Assembly (NCBI RefSeq): GCF_030463565.1
Contig: NC_134649.1
Span: 320,001-384,000, forward strand
Direction of reading: 5' to 3'
DNA: 64,000 nt
DNA from: Pelecanus crispus
Lineage: Eukaryota; Chordata; Aves; Pelecaniformes; Pelecanidae
Below, piece after piece: positions 22,841-34,989 of the stretch. Within the stretch, counting starts at the first letter, position 1, and every line of letters starts with the position of its first letter. The position numbers and the translations under genes were made by a program. Below the pieces are notes generated by a model, which worked only from the letters and a program-made list of their open reading frames with translations, made no database searches and was not told the DNA's origin.

Positions 22841-25800
22841 TCACAGAAAGCAGCGGGGTAGGCAGAGGAGGAGAGCCAAGGTGAAGTCAGACTGGGGCCT
22901 GGCTCCGCTCCTGCCTGCAGGAGAGAAAGCATCATCAGAGCTGAGCGTGCCAGCCCTGGCACGCTGTGGAGGGGCTCACATCCCTGCTGCTCCCAGGAGC
23001 CCTCACGGTGTTTACACGCATGTACACGTGCGCACATGCACGTGCATGCACAGCTCTGGGCAGGGACAGCGCAGTCTGCTGCTGCCCCCAGAGTGGCTGT
23101 TTGGGACCTGGGTTTAGGGCAGGGGCAGCAGCAGGGAGGTCTCATTTGGGCAGAGGTGGGACGGAACATGGCCTGACAGCGAGCGTGAGCTGGGCAGGCA
23201 GCGGGACCAGCCTTGTCATGGGGCAGTGCTGCGGGCACCAGGGGCCAAACCCGCACAACCTGAGCCCTCCCGGCATCCACGGGTGCCCGTGCTGAGCCCA
23301 GAGGTGCAGAGCAGGGACAAGGGGCAAGCGGGCAGGGGAGCCACCCGTGGCGGGCAGGCTGGGCGCTGCATGGGGACAGAAGCCACCCTGCCGCTCTCAC
23401 CTTGGCCGTCCTGGGCAGACTCTCCCTCGCGCTGGGCGCTGGCCAGGGCCTGGCGCTGGGCGCTGCTGAGCCACCGGCGCTGCCCCAGGGTGACAGCTGC
23501 AGCCTGGGCGCTGGAGAGGGTGCGCAGCTGAGCTGGGCCAAACACCACCTGTGGGGACAGGGCAGCCAGCCACGGCGAGGCCCTGCGCCTGCTCCCCAGC
23601 ACAGCCAGGACACGTCCCACCTCCGTCCCTCAGCGTCCAGCGCGGGGGGCTCCCACCACGCTGGCCCAGCCTGGGATCCCCCCTCCCCAGCCGAGCATGC
23701 TGGCAGGGGATGCTGGGAACTCACTGCGAACTTGGGTGCCGGCACAGCAGCGATGGCCTGGGGCGTGAGTGCCCAGATCTGTTCGGGGACCAGTGCAGAG
23801 AGGATGATGTCGGGGAGCCCAGCTGGGGAACAGAGTGCAGGGTCAGGACACCATCCCCAGGCACAGGGGCCAGCAGGGCAGACAGCCACAACCATGGGAC
23901 ATAGCGCTGTCCCAGCCCTCACCTGCCAGCGTCCCGACCTCCGTGAAGATTTCGGGTCCCCAGGCAGAGGCCAGGCCAAAGGCAGCACTGGAGGTCAGGT
24001 GGGCAGCCAGCACCTCCGCCTGCTGCTCTGTGCAGCGCAGGCTCAGTGAGCCCAGGAACGGGGCAGCTTTGCTGCAGGGAGCAGGCAGCATCAGGTGGCC
24101 GCATGCTGGGGCGCAGCACCCCTGCACGCTCAGCCCGCAGTCCCCGCGGGCGCACACCCACCTGAGCTCCCGACTGTCCAGGCTCCGCAGCTCAGCCACC
24201 GGCAGCCCGCAGAGCAGGTGCCCCAGTGCCACCAGCTCGGGCAGCCCCAGGTCCCGGGCGCTCCCCCTGCGCTGCCGCAGGAAGGCGGACACCACAGCCC
24301 GCATCTGGGGGAAAGCCCGTCACGGGGGCCAGCCGCCCCCCGCCCCCCCGGCCCCCAGGACCTCACCTGCTCGGGCGACCAGCCGTCCAGCTCCCCCAGG
24401 GCGGAGAGGGTCTCCCAGTCGGGCAGCAGCAGCTCCCGCAGCTCCAGCTCACCCAGCTGGGTGGCCAGCCGGCCCAGGCGCAGGGTCTGGGCTGGCTCCA
24501 GCGCCCGGGTGCTGCCCCACAGCTGCAGCACCAGCAGCACCGCGAGCTGCCGGCAGCCCCTGGCCCAGCGCCGCCGGGCAGCGCCAGCACGGACCCCCAC
24601 GGGCAGCCCCCCAAGGCCAGCACAGCTGCCCACAGACAGACCCCAAGGCCAGCACAGCCCTCCAAGGACAACCCCCCCCCAAGGCCAGCACAGCCCTCCC
24701 ACGGGCAGCCCCCCAAGGCCAGCACCCCCTGGCAGCCCCCCAAGGCCACCCCCCTCCCCCAGGGCCAGCCCAGCCCAGCCAGCCCTGCAGAGCCCCGTCA
24801 CACCCACCAGCATGGCCCCACGTATCTGCCCTCACCCGCCGGGCCTGGCCCAGGGCAGCCCGGAGCTGGTCTGGGCGCAGCGCCGGGTCCTGGCTGAGCA
24901 GCCCCAGGCAGCCCTCCAGCTGCTGGGGGGCCATGGCGGCCAGCTGGGCCGCGCTCCACGCCGCAGGGAAGGTGGCACGCATGTCAGCACAGCTGGGCAC
25001 GGGGGCTGCAGAGCCAGCCTGAGTGGGCTGGCCCCAGCCCCAGGTCCCCCGCAGTGCCAGCTGCGGGGTGCACAAGGGGGGGACACCACCTGGGGAGGAG
25101 ATGGCATGGGGACACCGAGCACCGGGGACACAGGGCCAGCCCAGGGAGGGGACGGCATGGGGGACACTGGGCAGCAGGGGCACAAAGCGTATGGGCAGGG
25201 CATGGGAGGGCACCAGAGACAGGCGGTGCACGAGCCGGGACAGGGGCCATGCAGGGCTCGGGGGGGGGAGTGCATGGTCTCACCTTGGTCGCCCGGCCTG
25301 GCAGCTGCCACCAGCGGGGCCACCAGCACTTCTTGCGGGCTGGGGCCCTCACCCAGCGTGCCAGAGGGGTGGCAGAGGCGTCCCAGCTCACTCTGCTCCC
25401 AGTTCTGCTGGCTCTGCAGCAGCTGCTCCACTGTGTCTCTGCTCAGCAAGTCCTGGGGCAGCACCAGGCAGACATGGAGAGAGGGGCCAGGACAGACCCC
25501 ACCGGCAGAAAGGCCCAGGGGAGCAGCAAGGACGGCACAGTCACAGGGGCAGGAGTGTTGATGGGATGGCACAGCCACAAGGACAAGGCACCGGCAGGGA
25601 CAGCACAACCATGAGGATGGGACGCCACTGGGGATGGCATGGCCACGAGGATGGGGCACCAGTGGGGATGGCACAGCCATGGGGATGGGGCATGGGGAGC
25701 GTCAACACAGCTGCAGGACCAGGCGGAGAGGCTGGGGCATGGCCAGCCGCAGGGCAGCACGGTGGCAGTGGGACAGGACACGGTGCTCACCCGGGGGATG

Positions 25801-28800
25801 GCGCGCAGGCTCTCAAGGGGCAGCAGGAAGACCAGGCGCCCCAGCTGCTGCAGGGTGGGCAGGTGCCAGCCTTGGGGGGGCCTGCGGGAGCAGGGGTCAA
25901 GGTGGTGCTGGCAGGGCCCTGTGCCCCCCTGGCCACCACCTACCCCAGCGCCTGCTCCGACAGCAGCAGCCGCCCCAGCTCGGCGGCTGCCTCTGCAGCC
26001 AGGCAGGTGTCCTGCAGGTCCCCCAGCCGTGGCAGCAGGCTCTCGGGCTGGATGCGGGCCACACTCTCCCGGCCCAGGAACCCCACCAGTGGGCCCAGAC
26101 GGTCCAGGTCCTCCCCAGCCAGCTCCCTCCCTACCGGGAGCTGCTGCAGCGGGGAGAGCAGAGGAGTGAGGGTGGGTGCCTGCATCTCCCCACACCCCTT
26201 GCAGGGCTCCCTCCCCTTACCAGGGAGCGCAGGGCCCTGCGGGCCAGAGCTGCCTGGCGGGTGGCTGGCAGGGCCAGCAGGCTGCGGGGCTGGCGGGTCG
26301 TGTGGTCCAGCACCAGCCGCATCACGGCATCAGGCAGCATCTCCACCATCTTCGCCCTGCGGGAGCCAGAACACAGCTGGGCACTGCAGGGCAAGGGGCT
26401 GCTCTGCCCAGGGATGAATGGGGCACCGAGCCCCATCCTGCAGACCCCCTCTCACAGCAGGGGTGCCCAGGCACCCTGGGCTGTCCCCAGGGACAGCTCC
26501 TGCCACCCGTCCCTGCTCCACACTTGTGGGCAGCAGGGCAGGGGCTCACCAGCCCCTTGGAGACACAAGGAGGGTGATGGGCCCAAGGAGGGGGCTGTAG
26601 GCCAGCAGGCAATGCTTTTCCCCCCAGGGAAAGGGGGCAGTGGGAGCAGAAGGGGTGGCCCACATCCCTGCCTCCCAGGGCAGGCTGCTCCCAACACCTA
26701 CGGTAACTCCATGAGGAACCGAGGTCCCAGCCATGCCAGCTCCTCCTCGGAGAGCGCAGGACGCCTGAGCACCTCCTCCTGCACGCAGCGCCTCTGGGGA
26801 CGCCATGCTGTGAGCGCAGGGCAGGGACAGGCTGCCCGCTAGCCACGGTGGTCGTGGAGCCTTCTCCTTACCAGGCTGGCAGGCAGGGAGCGGGGCTGTG
26901 TGTGGAGGGTCCGGAGAGCCCCCAGGAAATCCTCCCAGCCCAGCTCCTGCAGCGCGGCGCAGCTCATGCCCACCACCAGCGAGCCCAGGGCACTGCAGGA
27001 CAACGGCGTTAGACCCTGTTGGGGCTTCACCGCCCCCCACCCCACAGAGACCCGCTCAACCCTGCCCAGGGCACCCACCCACCTCCTGGACAGGGCAACC
27101 AACCCTCTCCCAGCTCCCTTCCCTCTGTGGGACCCCACAGTCTGCTCCCAAACGCCCCTGTCCCTGTGCCCCAGCTGGCACCCATCAGCCAGCCCAGGTG
27201 GGCTGCTCTCACCCAGCAGTGCAGTGGCTGCAGTTAGTGCCGGCTCCCACCTCCCTCCAGAGAAGCTGGGCCTGTTGGGGGGGCAGCAGTGGGAGGCACG
27301 GGGGTGCAGCACCTTCCCCCGCAGCCCTGTGCCTGGCCTCTGACCTGTTGTGGGGACCAGGGCAGGTTCGGGTCCCGTGGAGCCCCCCACAGAGCATGTG
27401 TGCCAGGACGCAGGAGCTGGAGGGGCAGCAGGGGCAGCAGGCAGTGGGGCCAGCTGTCCAGGGGCTGCAGAGCCTGCAGCAGGGATGCCATCTGTGCCGC
27501 CGAGAGCAGGGGTAGGGCTGGCCCTAGGCATGCACAGCCTTGGACCCGGAGAGGGGCCAGGACAGCTGCCAGCACCGTGGGTCCCAGGCCTGGCAGCAGG
27601 GGACACAGCCTGGCTGCTTCCCCTACCGTCACCTGCAGAGAAACGCGCTGGCCTCGCTCGGGCAGCCGTGCTGCAGCAGGGCTGCATCTTGCACGGGGAC
27701 CCTGCGACAGCACGGGGACTGGGGTGGCTGGCAGCCCATGCAGGCGTGGGGGGGTGAGATCTGGGGCTGCACTCAGGCACCAGGGCACAGCACCCACAGC
27801 CCGTCCTTTTCCTGCAGAGGCACCTCAGACACTCACGTTGTCCCTCTGGACAGCCCGTGCAAGCAGGAAGGATGCCTGGGGGGCAGGACCAGTGGTGGTC
27901 AGCAGGGCTAGCACAGCCCTGGCAGGGGCGGGGGGTGAGGCTCGGAGGCTGCCTGGCTGCACTGCGCTGCAGTCCCTGACAGTGCCCCAGGCCCAGGGGC
28001 CCCCTGCCCAGGGCATGTGCAGCCGCTGGACTCACCTGGGCACGCGTCAGCTGCGTCGGCCGCAGCTCGGGCAGGAGGGCGTTCAGCTGGGCAGATGACA
28101 GGCGCTCCAGGAAGCCCACTCCCATCTCAGGGAGGACACCCCTCCACGCTGGCAGCTCCCCGGGGCTCACCATGGACAGGCTGGTGGAGCGCAGCAAGTC
28201 TGCCAGGGCGAGCATGACCTGCCAGCACAGAGCAGGAGAGGCCATGAGCCCAGGGCCGGTGCGCAGCTTGCCCCACTCCCTGTCACAGGAGCCGGCAGGG
28301 GAAAGAACGGAGCTGATGTGCTGCCTGACCAGGGGCTGCTGCCCTGGCGCCCCTACTCGTGCCGGCACATTGCGGCTGGGCTCCCCAAGCGAGCAAGGGG
28401 ATGGGAGCCGAGCTCCGCAGGGCGCCCATCCACGAGGCGCCCCTGGGGGTGGCCTGGCACAGCCCACGCATCCCTCCTGGGGTCTGGCTCACCCGCCCGT
28501 GCTGCTGTAGGGTCCCCGCGGCTGCACACGCCAGCAGGCTCTGCTCCACTGCCCCCTGAGGGTCCTGCAGCCATGCCAGGTCCTGCAGCTCCTCGGGGCT
28601 CAGGAAGCAGGCAAGGGCCCCCAGCCTGCACAGAAAAAGCCTGTTAGCAGGCACGGGCAGCCCTGCCAGCACCCATCCTGGCCCGCTCCGCAGCAAGGCT
28701 ATGGCCCTCGCAGCAGGACCAAGGCCCTGCACCAGCCCGGCTTTGGGCATGGCTGTACTGGCACTGGCAGCCCCGGTCACGCTCACCTGCGCCCCGGCTC

Positions 28801-31800
28801 GGGGCCAGCCGCACGGCTCCTGTTCGCCAGGCTGCCTGCTATGTGGCGGCCCTGCACCAGCCCCAGCCGCAGCAGCTGCCAGCTGTCCCCCAGCCCCCAG
28901 ATCTGGGCAGGCAAAAGGGGAGACTTGGCTCAGGCCTCCTGACCGGAGCTGGGGCTCCCAGCTGTGGGATCAGTGTGCGGGGCCAAGGAAGGGCCTGTAG
29001 GGTTCCCAGCCAGGGGGTTGCAGGATCAGGGGTGCAGGGTTGGGCAGAGCAGGATTCCCAGCTCGGGGGTGCAGGGGTCCCAGCTCACTGGGTGCAGGGT
29101 TGGGATCCCCACCTGCCACGGGGTGAGGGCGCACTGGCTGGGCAGAGCAGCCTGCATGGGGGTCCAGGGTTCGCATCCCACCTGCTGGGGCGTGAGCTGC
29201 AGGAAGCAGCGCAGCGGCAAGTGGGGCAGCAGTGGCAGGACGGCACGGAGGAAGCCAAGGGGCCACGTGGACACAGCCCCGAGGAAGGGGGCCTGCAGCA
29301 GGCGCCTGGCAAAGGCGGCCTTCTGCCCCCGCGTCAGGCGGGCACTGTGAGTCCGCAGGGCAGCGAGGCTGTGGGGACAGAGTGCCGGGGCACAGCTGCA
29401 GAGAGACCTCCCAGGCCTGCACCAAGCCTGCACCCACCCCAAATGGCACCCCAGAGACCATCACCAAGCACGTGCCCTGCAGAGCCCAGGACCCAGGGGC
29501 ACTTAGACTCCTGCATGGCCATCGCATGGCGGGCTTGGGCTGGGGCTCTGCAGGCGACGGCAATGCAGGGCACAGGCCGGAGCTGGCCGCACCACGCATG
29601 CAGGCAGCCCAGGCACCCAGCGCTGCTTACACGCTCTCGTTGGCCAGGAGGGCCGGCGGGAGCCTCGCAATGTCGGACACGGCCATGAAGGGGATGAACT
29701 GCGACAGACTGACAAACAGCTCTGGGGTGAGATGGGGCAACCTTCGAAGCAGCAGCACGGCCAGCGACTGCATCGCCTCCTCCCTGGACATAGGTGATGG
29801 CACCTGCAAAGCTGTGTGAGCCCCAGCTCTGGCAGGACACAGCCCTGAGCAGCCAGCACAGCCCAGTGCCACCCAGCTGAGCTGCAGGAGAGCATCCCTG
29901 GCATGGGCTCTGCACCCCTGCGCCCAGGCTCTGCACCCCTGCGCCCAGGCTCTGCACACACACACACACACACGCGCACACACACACACACCTGTGCACG
30001 GGCTCTGCACCCCTGCACCCAGGCTCTGCACATGAACCCCCCCCGTGCATGGGCTCTGCAACCCCTCACACGTGGCAGCTCTGAAGTCCGGTGAGCACAG
30101 ACTCTGCACCTGCTCTGTGCAGGGTCTGCACCCCTGTGTGTGGGCCATACCCCCCACATGCTGTGCACCCCCCACATGCAGGCTCTTCTCCCCCATCACA
30201 CAGGCTCTGCAGCCACCGCACATGGGCTCTGCACACCCTGCCCCATCCCAGCCCCTCTAACCACCTCCCCACGCAGCCGGTGCCAGGAGCGGTGCAGCAG
30301 GGCCAGGAAGCGCTGCACAGACTCGGGCCCTGCTGCAAGCAGCAGCCCCTGGAAGCTCTCCTCTGGCATCTGCAGATACTCCTGTGGGGAGGCCACAGCT
30401 CAGCACAGCCGGCGGCATGGACCCAGGCCGCAGGAGCACAGGGAGCAGGCAGACCCTGCACTCTGCAAGATCCCGGGTGGGCCAGGAGCCAACCTGTCCG
30501 GGGCGGGCAGTACCTGCACCAGGATCTCCAAGGCGGGAGCACCCTCGCTGTCCTGGAGCAGGTCCCAGAGCACAGCCTGCAGGAGGGAGCAGAACTGCAC
30601 TCCCAGCCCTGGCCCAGACCTTCCCCCAGAGCTCCTTGCCCAGTGCCCACTGCAGGTCTGGGGCAGCCTTGCTGCCGCGAAGCTGACACAGGGGCAACGG
30701 GGGTGGCTTTGCGCCGAGCTGCAGCCCTGACACCCCACTCCAGGACCGGCCATTCCCAACTGCTGGTGGCTGAGCAGACCACATGCGCCAGTCCTGCTCC
30801 CTCCAGGGCTGGCACTGGACAGGGACCCCGGGACGGGGGCCTGCACCCTGGTCGGACCCCACAGCCAGTGGGAGGGCTCCCCGGCTCTGGCACCCTGACC
30901 GCTGCCCTGCACCCAGGGGGGCCCTCACTCGCCACCCCAGCACTGCCCAACTCACACCAAAGCAGCTCAGCAGCTCCCTCTTGGCTGAGGCCCTGTGCTC
31001 CTGCCCCAGGTACTGGCCCACGGCTCGCAGGATGCCTGTGGACGCGTTTGCCCCGAGCAAGCCCCAGAAGGAGGTGTTGTCCAGGAAGCTGGAGAGGAGA
31101 ATGGCCTCACTCAGCCGCTCCCCGGCCATCTGCCCAGCCTCCTCTTGTCCAGAGAGGGCCAGGCTGCGGTCAAGCAGGCGCAGGAGGTAGTTCACGTGGC
31201 GGGCCCAGCCTGGAGCCTCCTCCTGGCATCGCGGGAGCTGCGAGGCCAGCCCCAGCAGGTAGGCAGCCGGGTCCGGGCAGAGCTCCAGAGCGTCCAGCCT
31301 GAGGGGCAGGGGCAGGAGCGCCAGGAGCTGCTGCAGCAGGCAGCGTCCCCCAGGCAGGGCGCTCTGACAGCGCACCCCGACCGCAGGCTGGGGGTGCCCC
31401 AGCAGCTGCAGGAGGGAGGTGTTGGTGCACACCAGCTCCTGGAAGCAGCTGGGACTTCCAGTCCTGCACAGCTCCAAGAGGCTGGCGTTCCCGCGTGCCC
31501 ACAGGCTCCAGCCCCTGAAGGAGCAGGGGTCTGTGCTCCCAGGCTCTGAGGCACTGGGAGTCTGTGCCTGGGGCTGGGGACCGCCACACAGCTGGGAAAG
31601 CCAGACCCGGAGGTTGGTGAGCAGTAACTCACGGCTCCCACTGCCACAGAGCCGCGCACCCCAGAGCGTGCGGCTTCTCAGGAAGCAGCTCCAGGCGTTA
31701 TCCCAGCGTGCACCCAGTGGGCAGGCGCTGCGGCTGGGGGGCCAGCCCCCTGCCAGGCCCCAGGCCAGGTCGGCACAGAGCTGCTCCAGCAGGACCTGCT

Positions 31801-33714
31801 GGGGCCCGGGGTTCTCCCTCAAGGAGGTGTTGCTGCAGACGGTGCTGTTGAACTGGGCAGGGTAGCGCTCGCGGCAGGCCCGGGCCCATGCTGAGCCCCC
31901 CTCGCCCGCAGAGAGGTACCAGGCTGCGTTGGAGCAGGCAGCCCCCAGGTCCTGGCCGGAGCCCCGGGAGCTGTTGAAGAGGTTGCAGTAGAGGTAGACA
32001 GTGAAGTTGGAGACGCCTGGCAGCCCGGGGACGCTGTCATTGCACGCAGCCTCCAGAACGGGGGGCAGGAGCAAGGGCTGTCCCTGGGGCACGGCAGCTG
32101 CTGCCCGGTGGACAGGCTGGAGGCAGCCAGGGAGGGGTGGCGGCGTGGGGAGCACCCCAGCCGCGAAGCCCAGGCCCCGGGCATCCCAGCTGAGGTTGCG
32201 GTGGAAGCCCCTGGAGGGCAGAGACCAGATCAGTGACCGCGCCGGCCGGGGCAGCCCCAGCACCGCTCTCCAACTTAGCCGCCCGCTGCGGCCCTGCCTG
32301 CCCCGCAGGAACCCCTCGGCGGCCCAGGTGCCCCCGCTGCCCGGCCCGCCCCACCCCACGGCCAGGGCGCCCAGCACGGCTCCATGGCCCGGCCCATCCC
32401 GGCCAGCCGGGACGCGGGTCCGGAGCCACCCGGCGCAGCAGCCCCGCACCCTCGGGCCGAGCTCCCCCAGCCCCGGCCCGCTGCCCACCCCCCCCGAGCC
32501 TCGGGCGGCCCCAGCGACCCGCGGGGCGGGGGCCGGGCTCCCCGGGAGCGGCGGGGCCGTGCGGCGGCCCGGACTCACCAGAGCAGCAGCTGCGGCAGCG
32601 TCCCTGCGGGCGAGCGCGGCCGTCAGGCGGCGGCGGGGCCCCGGGCAGCGGGGAGCGGGAGCGGGGTCCGGCGGCGGGGAGCGGGGTCCGGCGGCGGGGC
32701 TCACCAGAGCAGCGCCCGTCGCTGCCGGTGCGCGGGGCCCCCAGCGCCCGCGCCGCCGCCCGCAGCAGGGCGTCCCGCAGCCCCGGCGCGCTGCTCCGGA
32801 GGGGCCCGCACAGCGCAGGGCCCGCGCCCCGCTCCCCCGCCCCGGCCCGGCCCGCCGGCAGCTCCCGGGGCGCGGGGGGCGGCCCCCCGACGGCGCGGCC
32901 CCGCAGCCCACGGGGGAGGCCGAGGAGCGCGGCCCGGCGCCGGCCGCCCCGCCACGGGAGCTGCAGCCGCACCGGCCCCCGCGGCTCGCCCGCCTGCCCC
33001 GGGCCGGACGGGAGGCCGGAGAGCTCGCCCGCGCCCCCCCGGGCGCCCCGCGGGGTCGAGGCAGCCCTGCTCGCCGGCGGGGCCCCCGCGGCCTCCCGCG
33101 GGCTCTGCCTGGGGGCTGGCGTCCCCCCGCGCCGCCGGGCTGCGGCTTGCGGGACGGCCGGGACGGTGCCGCTCGGTCGCAGCCCGGCCCGGGCCTGGAG
33201 GACGGGCAGGAGGCGTCGGGGCGCGGCGCCGCTCCCGCCCGAGGCAGCTCCTGCGGGGCAGGGCCCGGCTGGCCGGCACGCCGCACCGCACGGTCCTCGC
33301 CGGCCGCCCCCGGGCTGCCCCGCTGCCCCCGCAGCCCTGCGCGGGGTCCGCGTCCCTCGGGGGCCCTGCGAGCATCGCCCCGCGCCGGCAGCCGACGCGC
33401 GCACACCTGCGGACCCTGCTTTTTGGGACACCCCCCCCCCCCCGGTTCTCCGCGCAGCTCCGCACCATGTCACCACCCGAGACCACCACCCGCGTTTCCA
33501 GAGCTGGTGGGACACAAACATCGCCGGGGACCACCGCAGCGCCCAGGTGTGCAGGGCAGCCCCCACCCCGGGAGCGGGCTCTCTGCCTCGGGAGCTATGC
33601 CCCTCTCCGCACAGGGGGGTCTGCCCTCTGGGGGGGTCACGCTCACTCACCGGAGCTGGGGTCCCGCAGCAACAGCAGGAGCAGCATCCCAAAGCTGGGA
33701 AGGGAAGGAGCCAT
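22841..33714 (-). CDS. STRC: STRC, stereocilin
   Basis: Extracellular stereocilin/otoancorin/mesothelin-family protein of hair-cell stereocilia. 27 coding exons (5' to 3' starts): 33714, 33250, 32603, 32210 (1,255 nt, to 30956), 30576, 30381, 29803, 29368, 28902, 28625, 28218, 27875, 27632, 27271, 26992, 26793, 26356, 26143, 25881, 25452, 25005, 24522, 24304, 24071, 23822, 23548 and 22914-22841. Every junction is in phase; the total is 1,664 codons plus stop (human 1,775). Exon 1 is a signal peptide (MLLLLLL). Diagnostic matches to human include '[16 protein letters not shown]', '[10 protein letters not shown]', 'FPAAWSAAQ' and 'WGPEIFTE'. The last exon ends in a hydrophobic tail ([10 protein letters not shown]) suited to GPI anchoring. 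The N-terminal exon 33250-32705 is Arg/Pro/Gly-rich and poorly conserved, so its acceptor is the least certain. There are many N-glycosylation sequons in exon 4. It appears intact. Confidence 0.93.
24601..24775. repeat. Minisatellite in a STRC intron
   Basis: About five imperfect copies of a roughly 30-36 bp unit built on 'ccaaggccagcacagcc', in the intron between exons starting 25005 and 24522. It stretches this intron relative to its neighbours. Confidence 0.8.
25560..25700. repeat. Minisatellite in a STRC intron
   Basis: About four imperfect copies of a roughly 36-bp unit containing 'ggatggcacagccatgagg', in the intron between exons starting 25881 and 25452. Confidence 0.75.
29905..30070. 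repeat. Minisatellite plus (CA)n in a STRC intron
   Basis: Tandem copies of a roughly 22-bp unit ('ggctctgcacccctgcgccc') are interrupted by a (CA)n tract with two CG steps at about 29955-29991. Related 'gctctgca' copies continue to about 30235. All lie in the intron between exons starting 30381 and 29803. Confidence 0.85.
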
Positions 33715-33949
33715 TCCTGCGTCCTGCGGCCGGCAGGAATGAAAGAGAGGGAGAGATGAACGAGGGCCCGCAGGGCCTGCACCGGCAGGTGGGGCCTGCA
33801 CCGGCAGGTGCCCGCGTCCCCTGGCTCCAGGCCCAGCCACTCTCGCATCCTCTGTGGCTCCCAGCCCTGCTCCGACACAGGCAGCCCCAAAGACCCCCTG
33901 TCCCACGGACCGCCGAGGTGGGGCTGTGCCGCAGCCCCCCGCTGCCTGC

Positions 33950-34095
33950 CCCTGCACAGCCCCTGCCCCTGCCCCAGCCCCTGCCCAGCCCCTGCCCCAG
34001 CCCCTGCCCTTGCCCTTGCCCTTGCCCCTGCCCAGCCCCCCAGCCCCTGCCCCAGCCCCTGCCCAGCCCCAGCCCCAGCCCCAGCCCTTGCCCGC
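33950..34095. repeat. CCCTGCCCCAGC-type minisatellite upstream of STRC
   Basis: Roughly 140 bp of tandem CCCTGCCCCAG/CCCTTGCC variants immediately upstream of the STRC start exon, in the probable promoter or 5' UTR. It is C-rich on the plus strand (G-rich on the STRC sense strand), so G-quadruplex formation is possible. Confidence 0.85.
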
Positions 34096-34549
34096 TCACG
34101 CCGCTCCTGCCGCCGGGGCTGGAAGCTCCTGGCGCGGCGGGGCTGACTCCCGCAGGCCTCGGCTCGGGGCTGTAACCCGAGGCCGCCGCCGGTGCCGAGC
34201 TCTTGCATTATTGATGCCGGGAGCCCGGCGGGGGCGGCCGGGCCGCGGGGCACTGCCCGGCCCGAGGGCAGCCCGGCTGGCTGGGCCGGTGCGGGATCAG
34301 CCCCCGCGGTGGGTCTGCCCGGCACAAGGGCGGCGGCCCCCGGGCTGACCGGAGCGGGACGGCACCCCCGCACCCCCCCACCCCGCACCGGCGGCGGGCC
34401 CGGAGCGGGCGGCAGCGCCCCCTGCTGGCCCCGGGGCGCGCCGGCGCGGAGTAACGGGAGGGGGCGGCGGGCGGGCTGCGGGTGGCGGTGCCCCTTTGGC
34501 TGGAGGCGGCGGGCGGCTCCCGGCGGGGCGTGCCGCTCTTCCCAGGCCA

Positions 34550-34700
34550 CGGGATGGGATAGGTGGGGGAGTGCCCATCCCTGGAGGGGTTCAACAAACG
34601 GGCAGAGGTGGCACTTTGGGACATGGTTTAGTGGGCATGGGGGTGTTGGGGTGATGGTTGGGCTGATGATCTTGGAGATCCTTCCCAACCTTAGTGATTC
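34550..34700 (+). mobile_element. CR1 LINE 3' fragment
   Basis: Bird CR1 3' end wording, from 'gtgcccatccctggagg' through 'cttggagatccttcccaacc' to about 34700. Severely 5'-truncated, plus orientation, without the terminal octamer repeat. Confidence 0.85.
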
Positions 34701-34739
34701 CTGGTTGTACTTCATTAAAAATAATCCAGCCACCAAGCC

Positions 34740-34881
34740 AGGAAACATGAAATTGCTACTCTCCCCTTAACTGGTTTAGTGGCGGACTTGGTAATGTTAG
34801 GTTAATGGTTGGACTGGATGATCTTAAAGGTCTTTTCCAACCTCAACGATTCTATGATTCTATGATTCCATGATTCTATGG
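34740..34881 (+). mobile_element. CR1 LINE 3' end with (ATTCTATG)n tail
   Basis: A second, adjacent CR1 3' end in plus orientation, with 'ggttggactggatgatcttaaagg' shortened to its core and a clear (ATTCTATG)n tail at about 34850-34880. It sits directly beside the last CATSPER2-like exon, so it may have cut into that gene's 3' end. Confidence 0.9.
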
Positions 34882-34989
34882 TCCCGGTGCCGGTCCTGAG
34901 CCAGCCCTGCAGCTGGCCCTGCGGCGAGCAGCTGGGCTGTCAGGGCAGGGCAGGGCGAGTCCTGCTGGGTGGGCAGCCGCCCGTGGGGC

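Noticed and set aside
22363-23988. 541-codon minus-strand frame over the STRC 3' end
   Set aside because: It reads through introns. Only parts coincide with true STRC exons, whose phases differ from this frame.
24095-26842. Long plus-strand frames opposite STRC
   Set aside because: Antisense readings of STRC exons and repeat-rich introns. No conserved protein.
33431-33445. Run of C residues upstream of STRC exon 2
   Set aside because: Simple homopolymer, likely length-variable or error-prone in sequencing. No feature attached.
32001-34175. 724-codon plus-strand frame opposite the STRC 5' exons
   Set aside because: Antisense shadow of GC-rich STRC exons 1-4 and the upstream minisatellite.
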